From contig JAAZOO010000329.1 of assembly GCA_012797715.1 (NCBI GenBank), positions 1 through 5,891 of the forward strand: a stretch of DNA of 5,891 nt. Reading direction: 5' to 3'. The translations under genes and the position numbers were made by a program. The stretch's first letter is position 1. Each line of letters starts with the position of its first letter. This document shows positions 1 through 5,891 of the stretch, piece after piece. This DNA is from Geobacteraceae bacterium (GTDB taxonomy: Bacteria > Desulfobacterota > Desulfuromonadia > Geobacterales > Geobacteraceae). The notes under the pieces were generated by a model. It was not told the origin of the DNA, ran no database searches, and worked only from the letters and a program-made list of their open reading frames with translations.

Positions 1-1362
1 GGAGACCCCCAGCGCAATCAGGAGTTGGGAGACAAAGAGGAATACGGTATGTTTCGTCAGGGGCGAGTCGCCGATGCGGCTGTACGCGGCAAGGATGAGA
101 AAACTGACCGCCAGACAGATCGCCCCGCCCCAGTTGAGCCGCCGGGTGGTGAAGAACCCCTCTTCAGCATAGGGAACGGACCGGATCGCGGACGCGGGCG
201 AGATGCGGCTGCTGGCACGGGCCGGAAACAAGGTCGCAACCAGGCTGGCGATAATGCCGCAGATGAATCCGCGCACCGGATGGAACCAGGTGACATGAAT
301 CCCTTCCACGGAGGTCCGTATGTACGTGTCGGAGATGACCTTGCCGAATGATTCCACCAGCGAATCGGCCAGGAGGAGTCCCAGGCCGACCCCCAGCGCC
401 GACGCGACCACCGAAATCACCAGCGTTTCCCCCAAGAACAGCAGGATAATCTCCTTCCGCGAGCAGCCCAGGGCGCGCAGGATGCCTATCTCCCGGCGTC
501 GGTGCACCACCGAGATGGAGACCGCGTTGTAGATGAGGTACATCCCCACGAATATCGCCAGGTAGCTGATCAGGTTGAACCCGTTCTGGAACTTGGAGAT
601 CATGGTCTCCACCTGCCGCGTCCTCCCCGCAGGCGTGTCCACCATGTACCCGCCAGGCAAAGCCGCCGCTATGGACTTCCTCACGCTTTCCAGCTCTTCA
701 CCCGGCCGAAGGCTCACGTCGATGCGGTCGATGCGTCCCTTCTTGCCGAACGCCATCTGCGCCGCATAGATGTCCATCACCGCCAGGTTCCCCCCCATGG
801 CCTTGGCCGGTCCCTCCGGGTTGAGGATGCCCCGGATGCGGAAGGTCTTTATCCCCTCCACCGTCTGCACCCGGATCTTCTGGTCGAGCCTGAAACCCTC
901 CCGGTCCGCCATGGTCTTGGTTACCAGGATGGAGTCGGGTTTGGCCAGGAACAGCAGCGGGTCGGGAACGTCCGCGCTCTCCCCGGTCAGGCTGTAGTCC
1001 CGCACCTGGGTGTCCACCAGCACGTCCACCCCGAGGATCATGACGGAGCGTTCCTTCCCCTCCACCAGCATGCCGTCCGTTTCGATCACCGGCACCGCGT
1101 ATTCCACGCCGGAAACGTTCTGAACCTTCTCCAGCAGCCCCTCCGGGAACCCGGACTGGGCCCCCGTGACCTGCAGCTTGGCCTTGCCGGTCACCCGCGT
1201 GAAGGAGTCTTCGAAGGAGAACAGGACGCTCCGGTTCACCACCCCGATGGAGACGATGGCCGCAACCCCCAGGCAGATCCCCGCTACGGCCATGAATGTC
1301 TGCATCTTGCGCAGCAGCAGGTGTTTCACGCTGATATGACGGATCAGGTTCCACAGGTTCAT
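1..1362 (-). CDS. FtsX/MacB-family ABC transporter permease, 3' end outside window
   Basis: Inner-membrane permease partner of the ABC ATPase encoded just upstream. The frame is open from the ATG at 1362-1360 to base 1, giving 454 residues with no stop, so the C-terminus lies beyond the left edge. Seen: a basic N-terminus (HISVKHLLLRKM), a first membrane helix at about residues 21-42, a large soluble, presumably periplasmic, MacB_PCD-like domain at about 45-255, then helices at about 259-285, 305-331 and 362-381. The cytoplasmic stretch HRRREIGILRALG (287-299) and LFPARASSRISPASAIR (378-394) are typical of FtsX permeases. Two more hydrophobic stretches (about 412-428 and 437-454) follow, which a single-unit MacB/LolC protein would not have. 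This points to a double-length permease of the YbbP-like kind, of which the window holds the first half. Start: GGGAG at 1373-1369, six bases before the ATG, with the ATG overlapping the ATPase stop (ATGA). The substrate cannot be told: lipoprotein, lipid, peptide or envelope signalling are all possible. Confidence 0.9.
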   Translation of the reverse strand, partial: MNLWNLIRHISVKHLLLRKMQTFMAVAGICLGVAAIVSIGVVNRSVLFSFEDSFTRVTGKAKLQVTGAQSGFPEGLLEKVQNVSGVEYAVPVIETDGMLVEGKERSVMILGVDVLVDTQVRDYSLTGESADVPDPLLFLAKPDSILVTKTMADREGFRLDQKIRVQTVEGIKTFRIRGILNPEGPAKAMGGNLAVMDIYAAQMAFGKKGRIDRIDVSLRPGEELESVRKSIAAALPGGYMVDTPAGRTRQVETMISKFQNGFNLISYLAIFVGMYLIYNAVSISVVHRRREIGILRALGCSRKEIILLFLGETLVISVVASALGVGLGLLLADSLVESFGKVISDTYIRTSVEGIHVTWFHPVRGFICGIIASLVATLFPARASSRISPASAIRSVPYAEEGFFTTRRLNWGGAICLAVSFLILAAYSRIGDSPLTKHTVFLFVSQLLIALGVS

Positions 1363-2048
1363 GCAGGGCTCCCGCCGATGGCGATGTCTTCCGACAGGCT
1401 GCCGTCCCTCAGTTTGATGATACGCGTGCCGAAGGAGGCCGCGCCGGAATCATGGGTGACCATGATGATGGTCGGGCCCGAACGGTTCAGCTGCTTCAGC
1501 AGGCGCAGGATTTCTTCGCTCCGGTGCGAGTCCAGGTTGCCGGTGGGTTCGTCGGCCAGGAGCACCGCGGGATCGGTGACCAGCGCACGCGCTATGGCCA
1601 CACGCTGCATTTCTCCACCCGAAAGCTGCTCCGGCCGATGCTCGATGCGCGACCCAAGGCCGACGCTTTCCAGAAGATGGACGGCCTTCTCCCGGATCCG
1701 AGAAAAGGGAACGCCGTCCAGAAGCAGCGGCAGGCTAACGTTCTCCACGGCGGTCAGTATCGGAAGTAGATTGAAAAACTGGAAGATGAACCCCACCTTC
1801 CTCCGTCGTATCAGGGTGAGGTCGTCGTCGGTAATGCCGTGGAGAGGACTTCCGTCGATGAAAATCTCGCCCCGGCTGGGCTGGTCCAGCCCGCCGATCA
1901 GGTTCAAGAGGGTGCTCTTGCCCGAACCGCTCGGTCCCATGATCGAAAGAAATTCGCCCTTCTCAATAGTGAAAGAGACATCGCGAAGCGCGCACACTTC
2001 CTGCTCTCCCTGGTGATAGGTTTTGCTCGCATTCAGTATTTCAATCAT
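1359..2048 (-). CDS. ABC transporter ATP-binding protein, MacB/LolD type
   Basis: Cytoplasmic ATPase, 229 residues, that would drive the FtsX-type permease that follows. All nucleotide-binding motifs are visible: Walker A GPSGSGKST at 38-46, Q-loop Gln90, signature LSGGEMQRVAIARAL at 142-156, Walker B VLLADEP at 162-168 with catalytic Glu167, D-loop NLD at 171-173 and switch His199. The length, the phrase IGGLDQPSRGEI after Walker A and the FQFFNLLP Q-loop region match the LolD/MacB/FtsE branch, which works with mechanotransmission permeases and not with channel-type importers. I chose the ATG at 2048 because homology begins there (MIEILNASKTY) and GAGGAA (2058-2053) lies just upstream. The same frame is open further upstream to an ATG at 2210 that overlaps the gspE stop, but those 54 extra residues look unlike any ABC protein and have no good SD. 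The 3' end overlaps the permease start by four bases, which implies coupled translation. It could be annotated as lolD or macB, but the neighbours do not justify either symbol. Confidence 0.93.
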   Translation of the reverse strand: MIEILNASKTYHQGEQEVCALRDVSFTIEKGEFLSIMGPSGSGKSTLLNLIGGLDQPSRGEIFIDGSPLHGITDDDLTLIRRRKVGFIFQFFNLLPILTAVENVSLPLLLDGVPFSRIREKAVHLLESVGLGSRIEHRPEQLSGGEMQRVAIARALVTDPAVLLADEPTGNLDSHRSEEILRLLKQLNRSGPTIIMVTHDSGAASFGTRIIKLRDGSLSEDIAIGGSPA

Positions 2049-2101
2049 TCGCTTCCTCGTTGTTGCGTGCCCTCCCCCAATCTGAGGGGGCAGCGCCGCA
2101 T
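2045..2101 (-). CDS. Possible 18-residue leader ORF before the ABC ATPase
   Basis: A short ORF reads MRRCPLRLGEGTQQRGSE and then TGA. Its ATG at 2101-2099 is preceded by a strong AGGAG (2112-2108) with a six-base gap, better than the SD of the ABC ATPase itself. The TGA (2047-2045) overlaps the ABC ATPase ATG as ATGA, the same junction type that links the ATPase to the permease. It is out of frame with the ATPase. This could be a leader peptide giving translational coupling, or a chance ORF in GC-rich DNA. I recognise no similarity, and nothing in the peptide (no run of one amino acid) suggests classical amino-acid attenuation. Confidence 0.3.
   Translation of the reverse strand: MRRCPLRLGEGTQQRGSE
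2068..2092 (-). other. GC-rich hairpin ahead of the ABC ATPase ribosome-binding site
   Basis: In the minus-strand RNA, UGCCC (2092-2088) pairs with GGGCA (2072-2068). Inside it a single bulged A separates further C:G pairing between the C run and G run, and an alternative register pairs CCCCC with GGGGG (2090-2086 with 2078-2074) around a seven-base loop. It ends nine bases before the GAGGAA SD and has no U-tract, so it is not an intrinsic terminator. It lies within the possible leader ORF, so ribosomes translating that ORF would open it. Confidence 0.4.
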
Positions 2102-2111
2102 TGTCTTCTCC

Positions 2112-2151
2112 TGCTGAAATGGCGGAGAGGTAAGTTACCACAGATTCAGCA
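2112..2151. repeat. Nested inverted repeats: TGCTGAA/TTCAGCA around GGTAAGTTACC
   Basis: On the plus strand TGCTGAA (2112-2118) and TTCAGCA (2145-2151) are perfect 7-base inverted copies. Between them lies the 11-base palindrome GGTAAGTTACC (2129-2139), with arms GGTAA and TTACC about one central G. The inner palindrome has too small a loop for a good RNA hairpin and looks more like a dimeric protein's DNA site. The outer arms could form an RNA stem that ends right at the AGGAG of the leader ORF. No known regulator consensus was recognised. Confidence 0.35.
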
Positions 2152-2164
2152 TTCCAGAAACAGG

Positions 2165-2195
2165 AAAATAGCGGCCATTGCGGCCGGACAGGCCG
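2165..2195 (-). terminator. Two overlapping hairpins after the gspE-like stop, weak terminator candidate
   Basis: Three copies of a GGCCG/CGGCC element (2172-2176, 2181-2186, 2191-2195) allow two mutually exclusive 5-bp stems. One pairs 2195-2191 with 2185-2181 (loop TGTCC). The other pairs 2186-2182 with 2176-2172 (loop GCAAT). The second is followed on the minus strand by CTATTTTCC, a short and imperfect T-tract. The stem is short for an intrinsic terminator, so partial termination or attenuation is the most that can be claimed. Confidence 0.3.
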
Positions 2196-2206
2196 GCACA
2201 CGCCTT

Positions 2207-3994
2207 TCATGTCACCGAGATGACTTCTTCATAGGTAGTAATCCCCTCCAGCATCTTGCGCACCGCCACACGGCGCAGGGGGACCATGCCGTCCTGCTCC
2301 GCGATTTCCTGCAGTTCCACAAGCTCGATGCGGTCAGTGAGGCGCGAGCGCAGGGTGTCGGTGAAATCCATCACCTCGAAGATACCGGTTCGGCCCTTGT
2401 ATCCGGTGCCGCGGCATGTCGTGCACCCCTCGCCGTAGAAAACGCGATAGGCTTTCTTTTCCATGTCCAGAAACGCCATCTCGTCCTCGGAAAGAAGCCT
2501 CTCCCGCTTGCACGCCGGACAGATGCGGCGCACCAGGCGCTGGGCGATGATGCCGATGACGGTTGAAGAGATCAGAAACGACGGCACTCCCAGGTCGAGG
2601 AGCCGCGTGATGGAGGAGGGTGCATCGTTGGTGTGGAGGGTGGAAAGGACAAGGTGTCCGGTAAGGGCGGCCTGGACGGCACTCTCGGCAGTATCCCGGT
2701 CCCGGATTTCGCCCACCATGATGATGTCCGGGTCCTGGCGAAGGATATTGCGGAGCACGGTGCCGAAGGTTACCCCGATTCCCGCCTGGACACCGACCTG
2801 GTTGAACTCTTCCATAACCATCTCGATAGGGTCTTCGATGGTGACGATATTCACCTCCGGCGACGAGAGGGTCCGCAGGGTCGAATAGAGCGTCGTGGTC
2901 TTTCCGCTGCCCGTGGGACCGGTCACCAGGATGATGCCGTTGGGTTTGCGGATAAAGGCGTTGAACAACTGGTACTCCCGAGGGTAGAAGCCGATGCGGT
3001 CCAGGTCCTGCATCAGGACCTCGGGGTCGAAAATCCTGATCACAACCTTTTCGCCGAAGGCCACCGGCAGGGTGGAGACACGCAGCTCCACCTCCTTGTC
3101 CCTGTGGTTGGTCTTTATCCTCCCGTCCTGGGGTCGTCTCTTTTCCGCCAGATCCATGCGGGAGAGCATCTTGATGCGGGAGACAATCGGCAGGTGGAGC
3201 GGCTTGGGAATGGTGTGGATGTTGTGCAGCACGCCGTCCAGACGGAAGCGGATCAGGGAGACATCCCGCTTGGGTTCGATATGGATGTCGCTGGCCCTCT
3301 GGTCGAAGGCATAGGAGAGGATGAACTCAACGGCGCTGACAATATTCTTGTCCGTGCTCTCAATCTCGTGCTGCCCCTTCATCCTGACGAACTGCTCCAG
3401 GTTTCCCAGATCCACCGCCGTCGACTTCTCGTTCTGGGCCGACAGTATGGATGCCCTGAAGCCGAAGAACTCCCGCAGTATCTTCAGGATATCGCTCTTC
3501 GAACTCAACACCCGCCGGATCCTGATGCGTTTCAGGCTCAGCATCTCCTCGATCTCCCGGCTGGCAAAGGGGTCGGCCACGGCGATGGTAAGAAGATCCC
3601 CGCTCTCCGCGACCGGAACAATGAGGTGCTTCATGGCAAAGGGTCGGGGGATGGGCGAGGTGACCACTTCCAGGTCCAGTTTGAGGGGATCGATTTTCAG
3701 GTACGGCATCCCCACCAGCCCGGCTATCACCTCGGTGATGGCGTCCTCGGTCAGGACCTTGCCGGTCCCGCCCGGTATCTCCAGATTGAATGAGGAGATC
3801 ACCTCCGCCGGTGACGGGGCAACCGGAGCCTGGGCGAACCTGCGCGAGTACCCGGGGTGCTGGGGGCTCTGCAGACGAGCTGCCTGAGCGTCGCACTGGA
3901 CCAGGATGTCCCGGTACTGATCCGGGGAGAGGAGGCCCTGCTTCAAGAGGGCCTGGGCCACGGTCTTGACGGTAAGCGATTTCTTTTCCGGCAT
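2207..3994 (-). CDS. GspE/PulE/PilB-family secretion or pilus assembly ATPase
   Basis: Hexameric cytoplasmic motor ATPase of 595 residues that powers pseudopilus or pilus assembly in type II secretion or type IV pilus systems. Seen: an N-terminal helical segment (about 8-32, TVAQALLKQGLLSPDQYRDI), a Pro/Gln-rich linker (about 40-65), and a MshEN/T2SSE_N-like domain (about 66-180, with IPRPFAMKHLIVPVA). The core has ASDIHIEP (234-241), Walker A GPTGSGKTT (359-367), the Asp box TIEDPIE (385-391), Walker B DPDIIMVGEIRD (421-432) and the His box GHLVLSTLHTNDA (446-458). A zinc-type pair of CxxC motifs, C492/C495 and C524/C527, marks assembly ATPases (GspE, PilB) and is lacking in PilT retraction ATPases. 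The start at 3994 has a perfect AAGGAG five bases upstream. It follows copA by 36 bases, and no pilin, secretin or GspF gene is inside the window, so GspE, PilB and MshE cannot be told apart. Family assignment is very safe; the specific system is open. Confidence 0.95.
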   Translation of the reverse strand: MPEKKSLTVKTVAQALLKQGLLSPDQYRDILVQCDAQAARLQSPQHPGYSRRFAQAPVAPSPAEVISSFNLEIPGGTGKVLTEDAITEVIAGLVGMPYLKIDPLKLDLEVVTSPIPRPFAMKHLIVPVAESGDLLTIAVADPFASREIEEMLSLKRIRIRRVLSSKSDILKILREFFGFRASILSAQNEKSTAVDLGNLEQFVRMKGQHEIESTDKNIVSAVEFILSYAFDQRASDIHIEPKRDVSLIRFRLDGVLHNIHTIPKPLHLPIVSRIKMLSRMDLAEKRRPQDGRIKTNHRDKEVELRVSTLPVAFGEKVVIRIFDPEVLMQDLDRIGFYPREYQLFNAFIRKPNGIILVTGPTGSGKTTTLYSTLRTLSSPEVNIVTIEDPIEMVMEEFNQVGVQAGIGVTFGTVLRNILRQDPDIIMVGEIRDRDTAESAVQAALTGHLVLSTLHTNDAPSSITRLLDLGVPSFLISSTVIGIIAQRLVRRICPACKRERLLSEDEMAFLDMEKKAYRVFYGEGCTTCRGTGYKGRTGIFEVMDFTDTLRSRLTDRIELVELQEIAEQDGMVPLRRVAVRKMLEGITTYEEVISVT

Positions 3995-3999
3995 TACGT

Positions 4000-4005
4000 C
4001 TCCTT
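4000..4005 (-). promoter_or_regulatory. Ribosome-binding site of the gspE-like gene
   Basis: AAGGAG on the minus strand, five bases before the ATG at 3994. This fixes the start codon. The rest of the 36-base spacer has a GGCGCGCC palindrome but no hairpin with a T-run, so read-through from copA is plausible. Confidence 0.75.
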
Positions 4006-4030
4006 TCCGGAAGCGGCGCGCCCCGGCGGG

Positions 4031-5891
4031 CTACAGCCGTCCGGCGACCCTCTTCAGCAGCAGCGAATTCACGACAACGGATACCGACGAAAACGCCATC
4101 GCCAGGCCGGCAAACTCGGGACTCAGGGTGATACCGAAGGGATAGTAAAAGACTCCTGCGGCAAGGGGAATGCCGAGCACATTGTAGAAGAGCGCCCAGA
4201 ACAGATTCTGCTTGATCCGCGAGAGGGTTGCCTTGCCGAGCCTGACCGCGCGGACCACATCCATCAGGTCGCTGCGCACCAGGACCACGTCACCCGTCTC
4301 CTTTGCCACATCGGCGCCGCTGCCGACGGCAATTCCCACGTCAGCGGCAGCCAGGGCCGGCGCGTCGTTGATTCCATCCCCTGCCATGCCCACGAGGATA
4401 CCTTTTCTCTGAAACTCCCGGACCACCTCCTGCTTCCGGTCCGGCAGCACCTCCGCCTCGAAACCGTCAATGCCTGCCTGCCGGGCAATGGCGGCCGCCG
4501 CCTCATGGCGGTCGCCGGTGATCATCCGCACTTCGATTCCGAGACGCCGCAACTCGGCCACCGCCTGACGGGAGGTCTCCTTCAGAAGATCGGCGAAGGC
4601 CGCCACCCCCCATGCGGCGCCGCCGACCGAGAGATAGATGAGCGACTTGCCTTCCGCGGAAAACCGTCCCGCATCTTCAGCAAGGGTATCGATGGAAATC
4701 CCCTCCCGCGCCAGCAGCCGTGCGTTTCCCGCGACAAGGGCCTGCCCCTTCCAGGTGCAGGAGACTCCCATCCCCTCCTCCTCCCGGTAGTCTCCCGCCT
4801 CGGCAGCCGCCACTCCCCGCTCCCGTGCAGCCTGAACCGCGGCGACTGCGAGGGGATGGTTGGAGCGGGATTCCGCAGCGGCAAGGTAGTGGAGGAACCT
4901 CTCTTCCGAAACGCCGCTCACGGAAACGATGTCCGTCAGGGCGGGCTCGCCCCGGGTAAGGGTACCGGTCTTGTCCAGGAGGAGGAGGCGGATCCTCGAG
5001 ATATTCTCCAGCACCGAACCGCGCCTGACGAGGATTCCCCGGGACAGACCGACCCCGCTGCCGACCATGACGGCAGTGGGGGTGGCGAGACCCATGGCGC
5101 AGGGGCAGGCGATAACGACCACGGAAATGGCCAGCCGGAAGGCAAACAGGAAATCCTGGCGGAGGAGAAAGAACCAGACGGCGAAGGTGAGAACGGCAAG
5201 GGCAGTGACGATAGGGACAAAAACGCCCGATACCCGGTCGGCGAAGCGCTGGATCGGAGCCTTGTCCGTCTGGGCCTCCCGCACCATCCTCACTATCCGG
5301 GAAAGGAATGCCTCATCGCCCACCGCCGTGGCCCGAACCGTAATGGCCCCGCTGCGGTTCACCGCCGCGCCGACCACGGTGTCGCCGACCCCTATTTCCT
5401 TGGGAAGAGATTCACCGGTAACCATCGATTCATCCACCGTGGAACGGCCTTCCAGGACCACGCCGTCAACGGGGATGGTCTCTCCGGGACGAATCCTGAC
5501 CACATCGCCGATCCTGACCGTGGAAGCGGCGACCTCCCTCTCCCCCTGTTCGTCAACCAGCCGCGCCGTGTCCGCCTGGAGCCGCAGGAGCTTTTTCAGA
5601 GCGTCTCCAGCCCGCCCCCGGGCACGTGACTCCAGGTATTTCCCGAGGCGGATGAAGGTTATCAGCATGGCGGAAGTCTCGAAAAAGACCGCACCGTGGC
5701 CGCCGAAAGCGCCGAAAAATGCGAATACCGAATAAAAGTACGCGGCAGAGGTGCCGAGAGCAATCAGCACATCCATATTCGCGCCGCGATTCTTCAGGGC
5801 GTACCAGGACCCGCGGTAAAATGTCAGCCCCGCGGAAAACTGGACAAGGGTGGCGAGGATGAAACCAACCCAGCCCGCAACCGGATGGTCA
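4031..5891 (-). CDS. copA: Copper-exporting P1B-1-type ATPase (CopA), 5' end outside window
   Basis: Inner-membrane pump that uses ATP to move Cu(I) out of the cytoplasm. The frame is open to the right edge, giving about 619 residues; the ATG at 5776 is internal, because the 38 codons before it encode the expected membrane segment (GWVGFILATLVQFSAGLTFY) leading into NMDVLIALGTSAAYFYS. Counting from the first whole codon at 5890: actuator TGES 158-161, metal-binding CPC 262-264 in ACPCAMGLATP, phosphorylation site DKTGT 306-310 (Asp306), N-domain His-Pro 345-346, hinge GDGINDAP 504-511, Tyr-Asn 569-570 and Met-x-x-Ser-Ser 598-602 in the last two helices. CPC with YN and MxxSS is the established signature for Cu(I) rather than Zn/Cd or Co pumps. 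N-terminal HMA metal-binding domains would lie outside the window. The usual SEHP is SNHP here, while the upstream Glu and the His are kept. The gspE-like gene follows after 36 bases without a visible terminator. Confidence 0.95.
   Translation of the reverse strand, partial: DHPVAGWVGFILATLVQFSAGLTFYRGSWYALKNRGANMDVLIALGTSAAYFYSVFAFFGAFGGHGAVFFETSAMLITFIRLGKYLESRARGRAGDALKKLLRLQADTARLVDEQGEREVAASTVRIGDVVRIRPGETIPVDGVVLEGRSTVDESMVTGESLPKEIGVGDTVVGAAVNRSGAITVRATAVGDEAFLSRIVRMVREAQTDKAPIQRFADRVSGVFVPIVTALAVLTFAVWFFLLRQDFLFAFRLAISVVVIACPCAMGLATPTAVMVGSGVGLSRGILVRRGSVLENISRIRLLLLDKTGTLTRGEPALTDIVSVSGVSEERFLHYLAAAESRSNHPLAVAAVQAARERGVAAAEAGDYREEEGMGVSCTWKGQALVAGNARLLAREGISIDTLAEDAGRFSAEGKSLIYLSVGGAAWGVAAFADLLKETSRQAVAELRRLGIEVRMITGDRHEAAAAIARQAGIDGFEAEVLPDRKQEVVREFQRKGILVGMAGDGINDAPALAAADVGIAVGSGADVAKETGDVVLVRSDLMDVVRAVRLGKATLSRIKQNLFWALFYNVLGIPLAAGVFYYPFGITLSPEFAGLAMAFSSVSVVVNSLLLKRVAGRL

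Larger units (their letters stand above)
2049..2206 (-). promoter_or_regulatory. Structured intergenic/leader region between gspE-like gene and ABC ATPase
   Basis: This 158-base gap is much longer than the other junctions in the window. It holds two overlapping GC hairpins just after the gspE stop, a nested pair of inverted repeats, a good SD with a short ORF, and a GC-rich hairpin just before the ATPase SD (each listed separately). I found no convincing sigma-70 promoter. The best try on the minus strand is TTTCTG, 17 bases, TAACTT, which is a poor match. No sigma-54 GG-N10-GC element was seen. The region may act as a 5' leader within a longer transcript or as a separate start for the ABC genes. 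Confidence 0.4.

Noticed and set aside
698..1354. 218-codon minus-strand ORF inside the permease
   Set aside because: It is the permease read in another frame. The true frame from 1362 gives membrane helices and FtsX motifs, while this one gives a Gly/Arg-rich string without hydrophobic segments.
502..2016. 504-codon plus-strand open frame opposite the ABC permease and ATPase
   Set aside because: It is a shadow of the real minus-strand frames: no recognisable domain, and a composition typical of reverse-complemented GC-rich codons.
2049..2206. GEMM-type cyclic dinucleotide riboswitch, often found in Geobacter-like genomes
   Set aside because: The characteristic conserved core and receptor-helix pattern was not seen on either strand, and the hairpins present do not match its layout.
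2633..3793. 386-codon plus-strand open frame opposite the gspE-like gene
   Set aside because: It lies wholly within the strongly supported motor ATPase and has no motif or SD support.
4006..4030. Terminator between copA and the gspE-like gene
   Set aside because: The spacer is GC-rich with a GGCGCGCC palindrome, but no stem followed by a T-run on the minus strand.
3857..5629. 590-codon open frame on the plus strand opposite copA and the gspE 5' end
   Set aside because: It is antisense to two genes with complete motif sets, crosses their junction, and its product is low-complexity (rich in G, H, R, D, P) with no domain. Long antisense open frames are expected in GC-rich coding DNA.

Overview
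The window is a compact, GC-rich (roughly 60% by eye) bacterial segment in which every convincing gene lies on the minus strand. Read in the direction of transcription (high to low coordinates) the order is: a copper-exporting P1B-type ATPase (copA-like, 5' part beyond the right edge), a GspE/PulE/PilB-family secretion ATPase, an ABC-transporter ATPase of the MacB/LolD type, and an FtsX/MacB-type ABC permease (3' part beyond the left edge). Gaps are small (36 nt, then 158 nt, then a 4-nt ATGA overlap), so the last three genes, and perhaps all four, could share one transcript. Codon use, clean SD sequences and protein style suggest a Gram-negative of the Geobacter/Desulfuromonadales kind. That is an impression from sequence style and gene order, not a proof.

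Region by region: 5891-4031 is copA without its N-terminal metal-binding part. 4030-3995 is a short spacer carrying a perfect AAGGAG ribosome-binding site for the next gene. 3994-2207 is the GspE-like motor ATPase. 2206-2049 is the only real non-coding stretch. It holds several inverted repeats and a possible 18-codon leader ORF whose stop overlaps the start of the ABC ATPase. 2048-1359 is the ABC ATPase, overlapping the permease by ATGA. 1362-1 is the permease, whose open frame runs off the left edge. It already contains a whole four-helix FtsX unit plus two further hydrophobic segments, so it is probably the double-length type. I saw no tRNA, rRNA, CRISPR array, insertion sequence or known riboswitch.

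How the genes may work together: the GspE-like ATPase would power assembly of a type II secretion pseudopilus or type IV pilus-like fibre. The ABC pair would be a mechanotransmission-type exporter or lipoprotein-handling machine in the inner membrane. Finding these in one apparent operon resembles, as far as I recall, the atypical type II secretion (oxp) cluster of Geobacter sulfurreducens, linked in the literature to secretion of a multicopper protein. A copper exporter directly upstream would fit copper supply to such a protein. This link is a hypothesis. The two most worthwhile points are this gene order and the structured leader before the ABC ATPase. No wholly new system can be demonstrated from the window.
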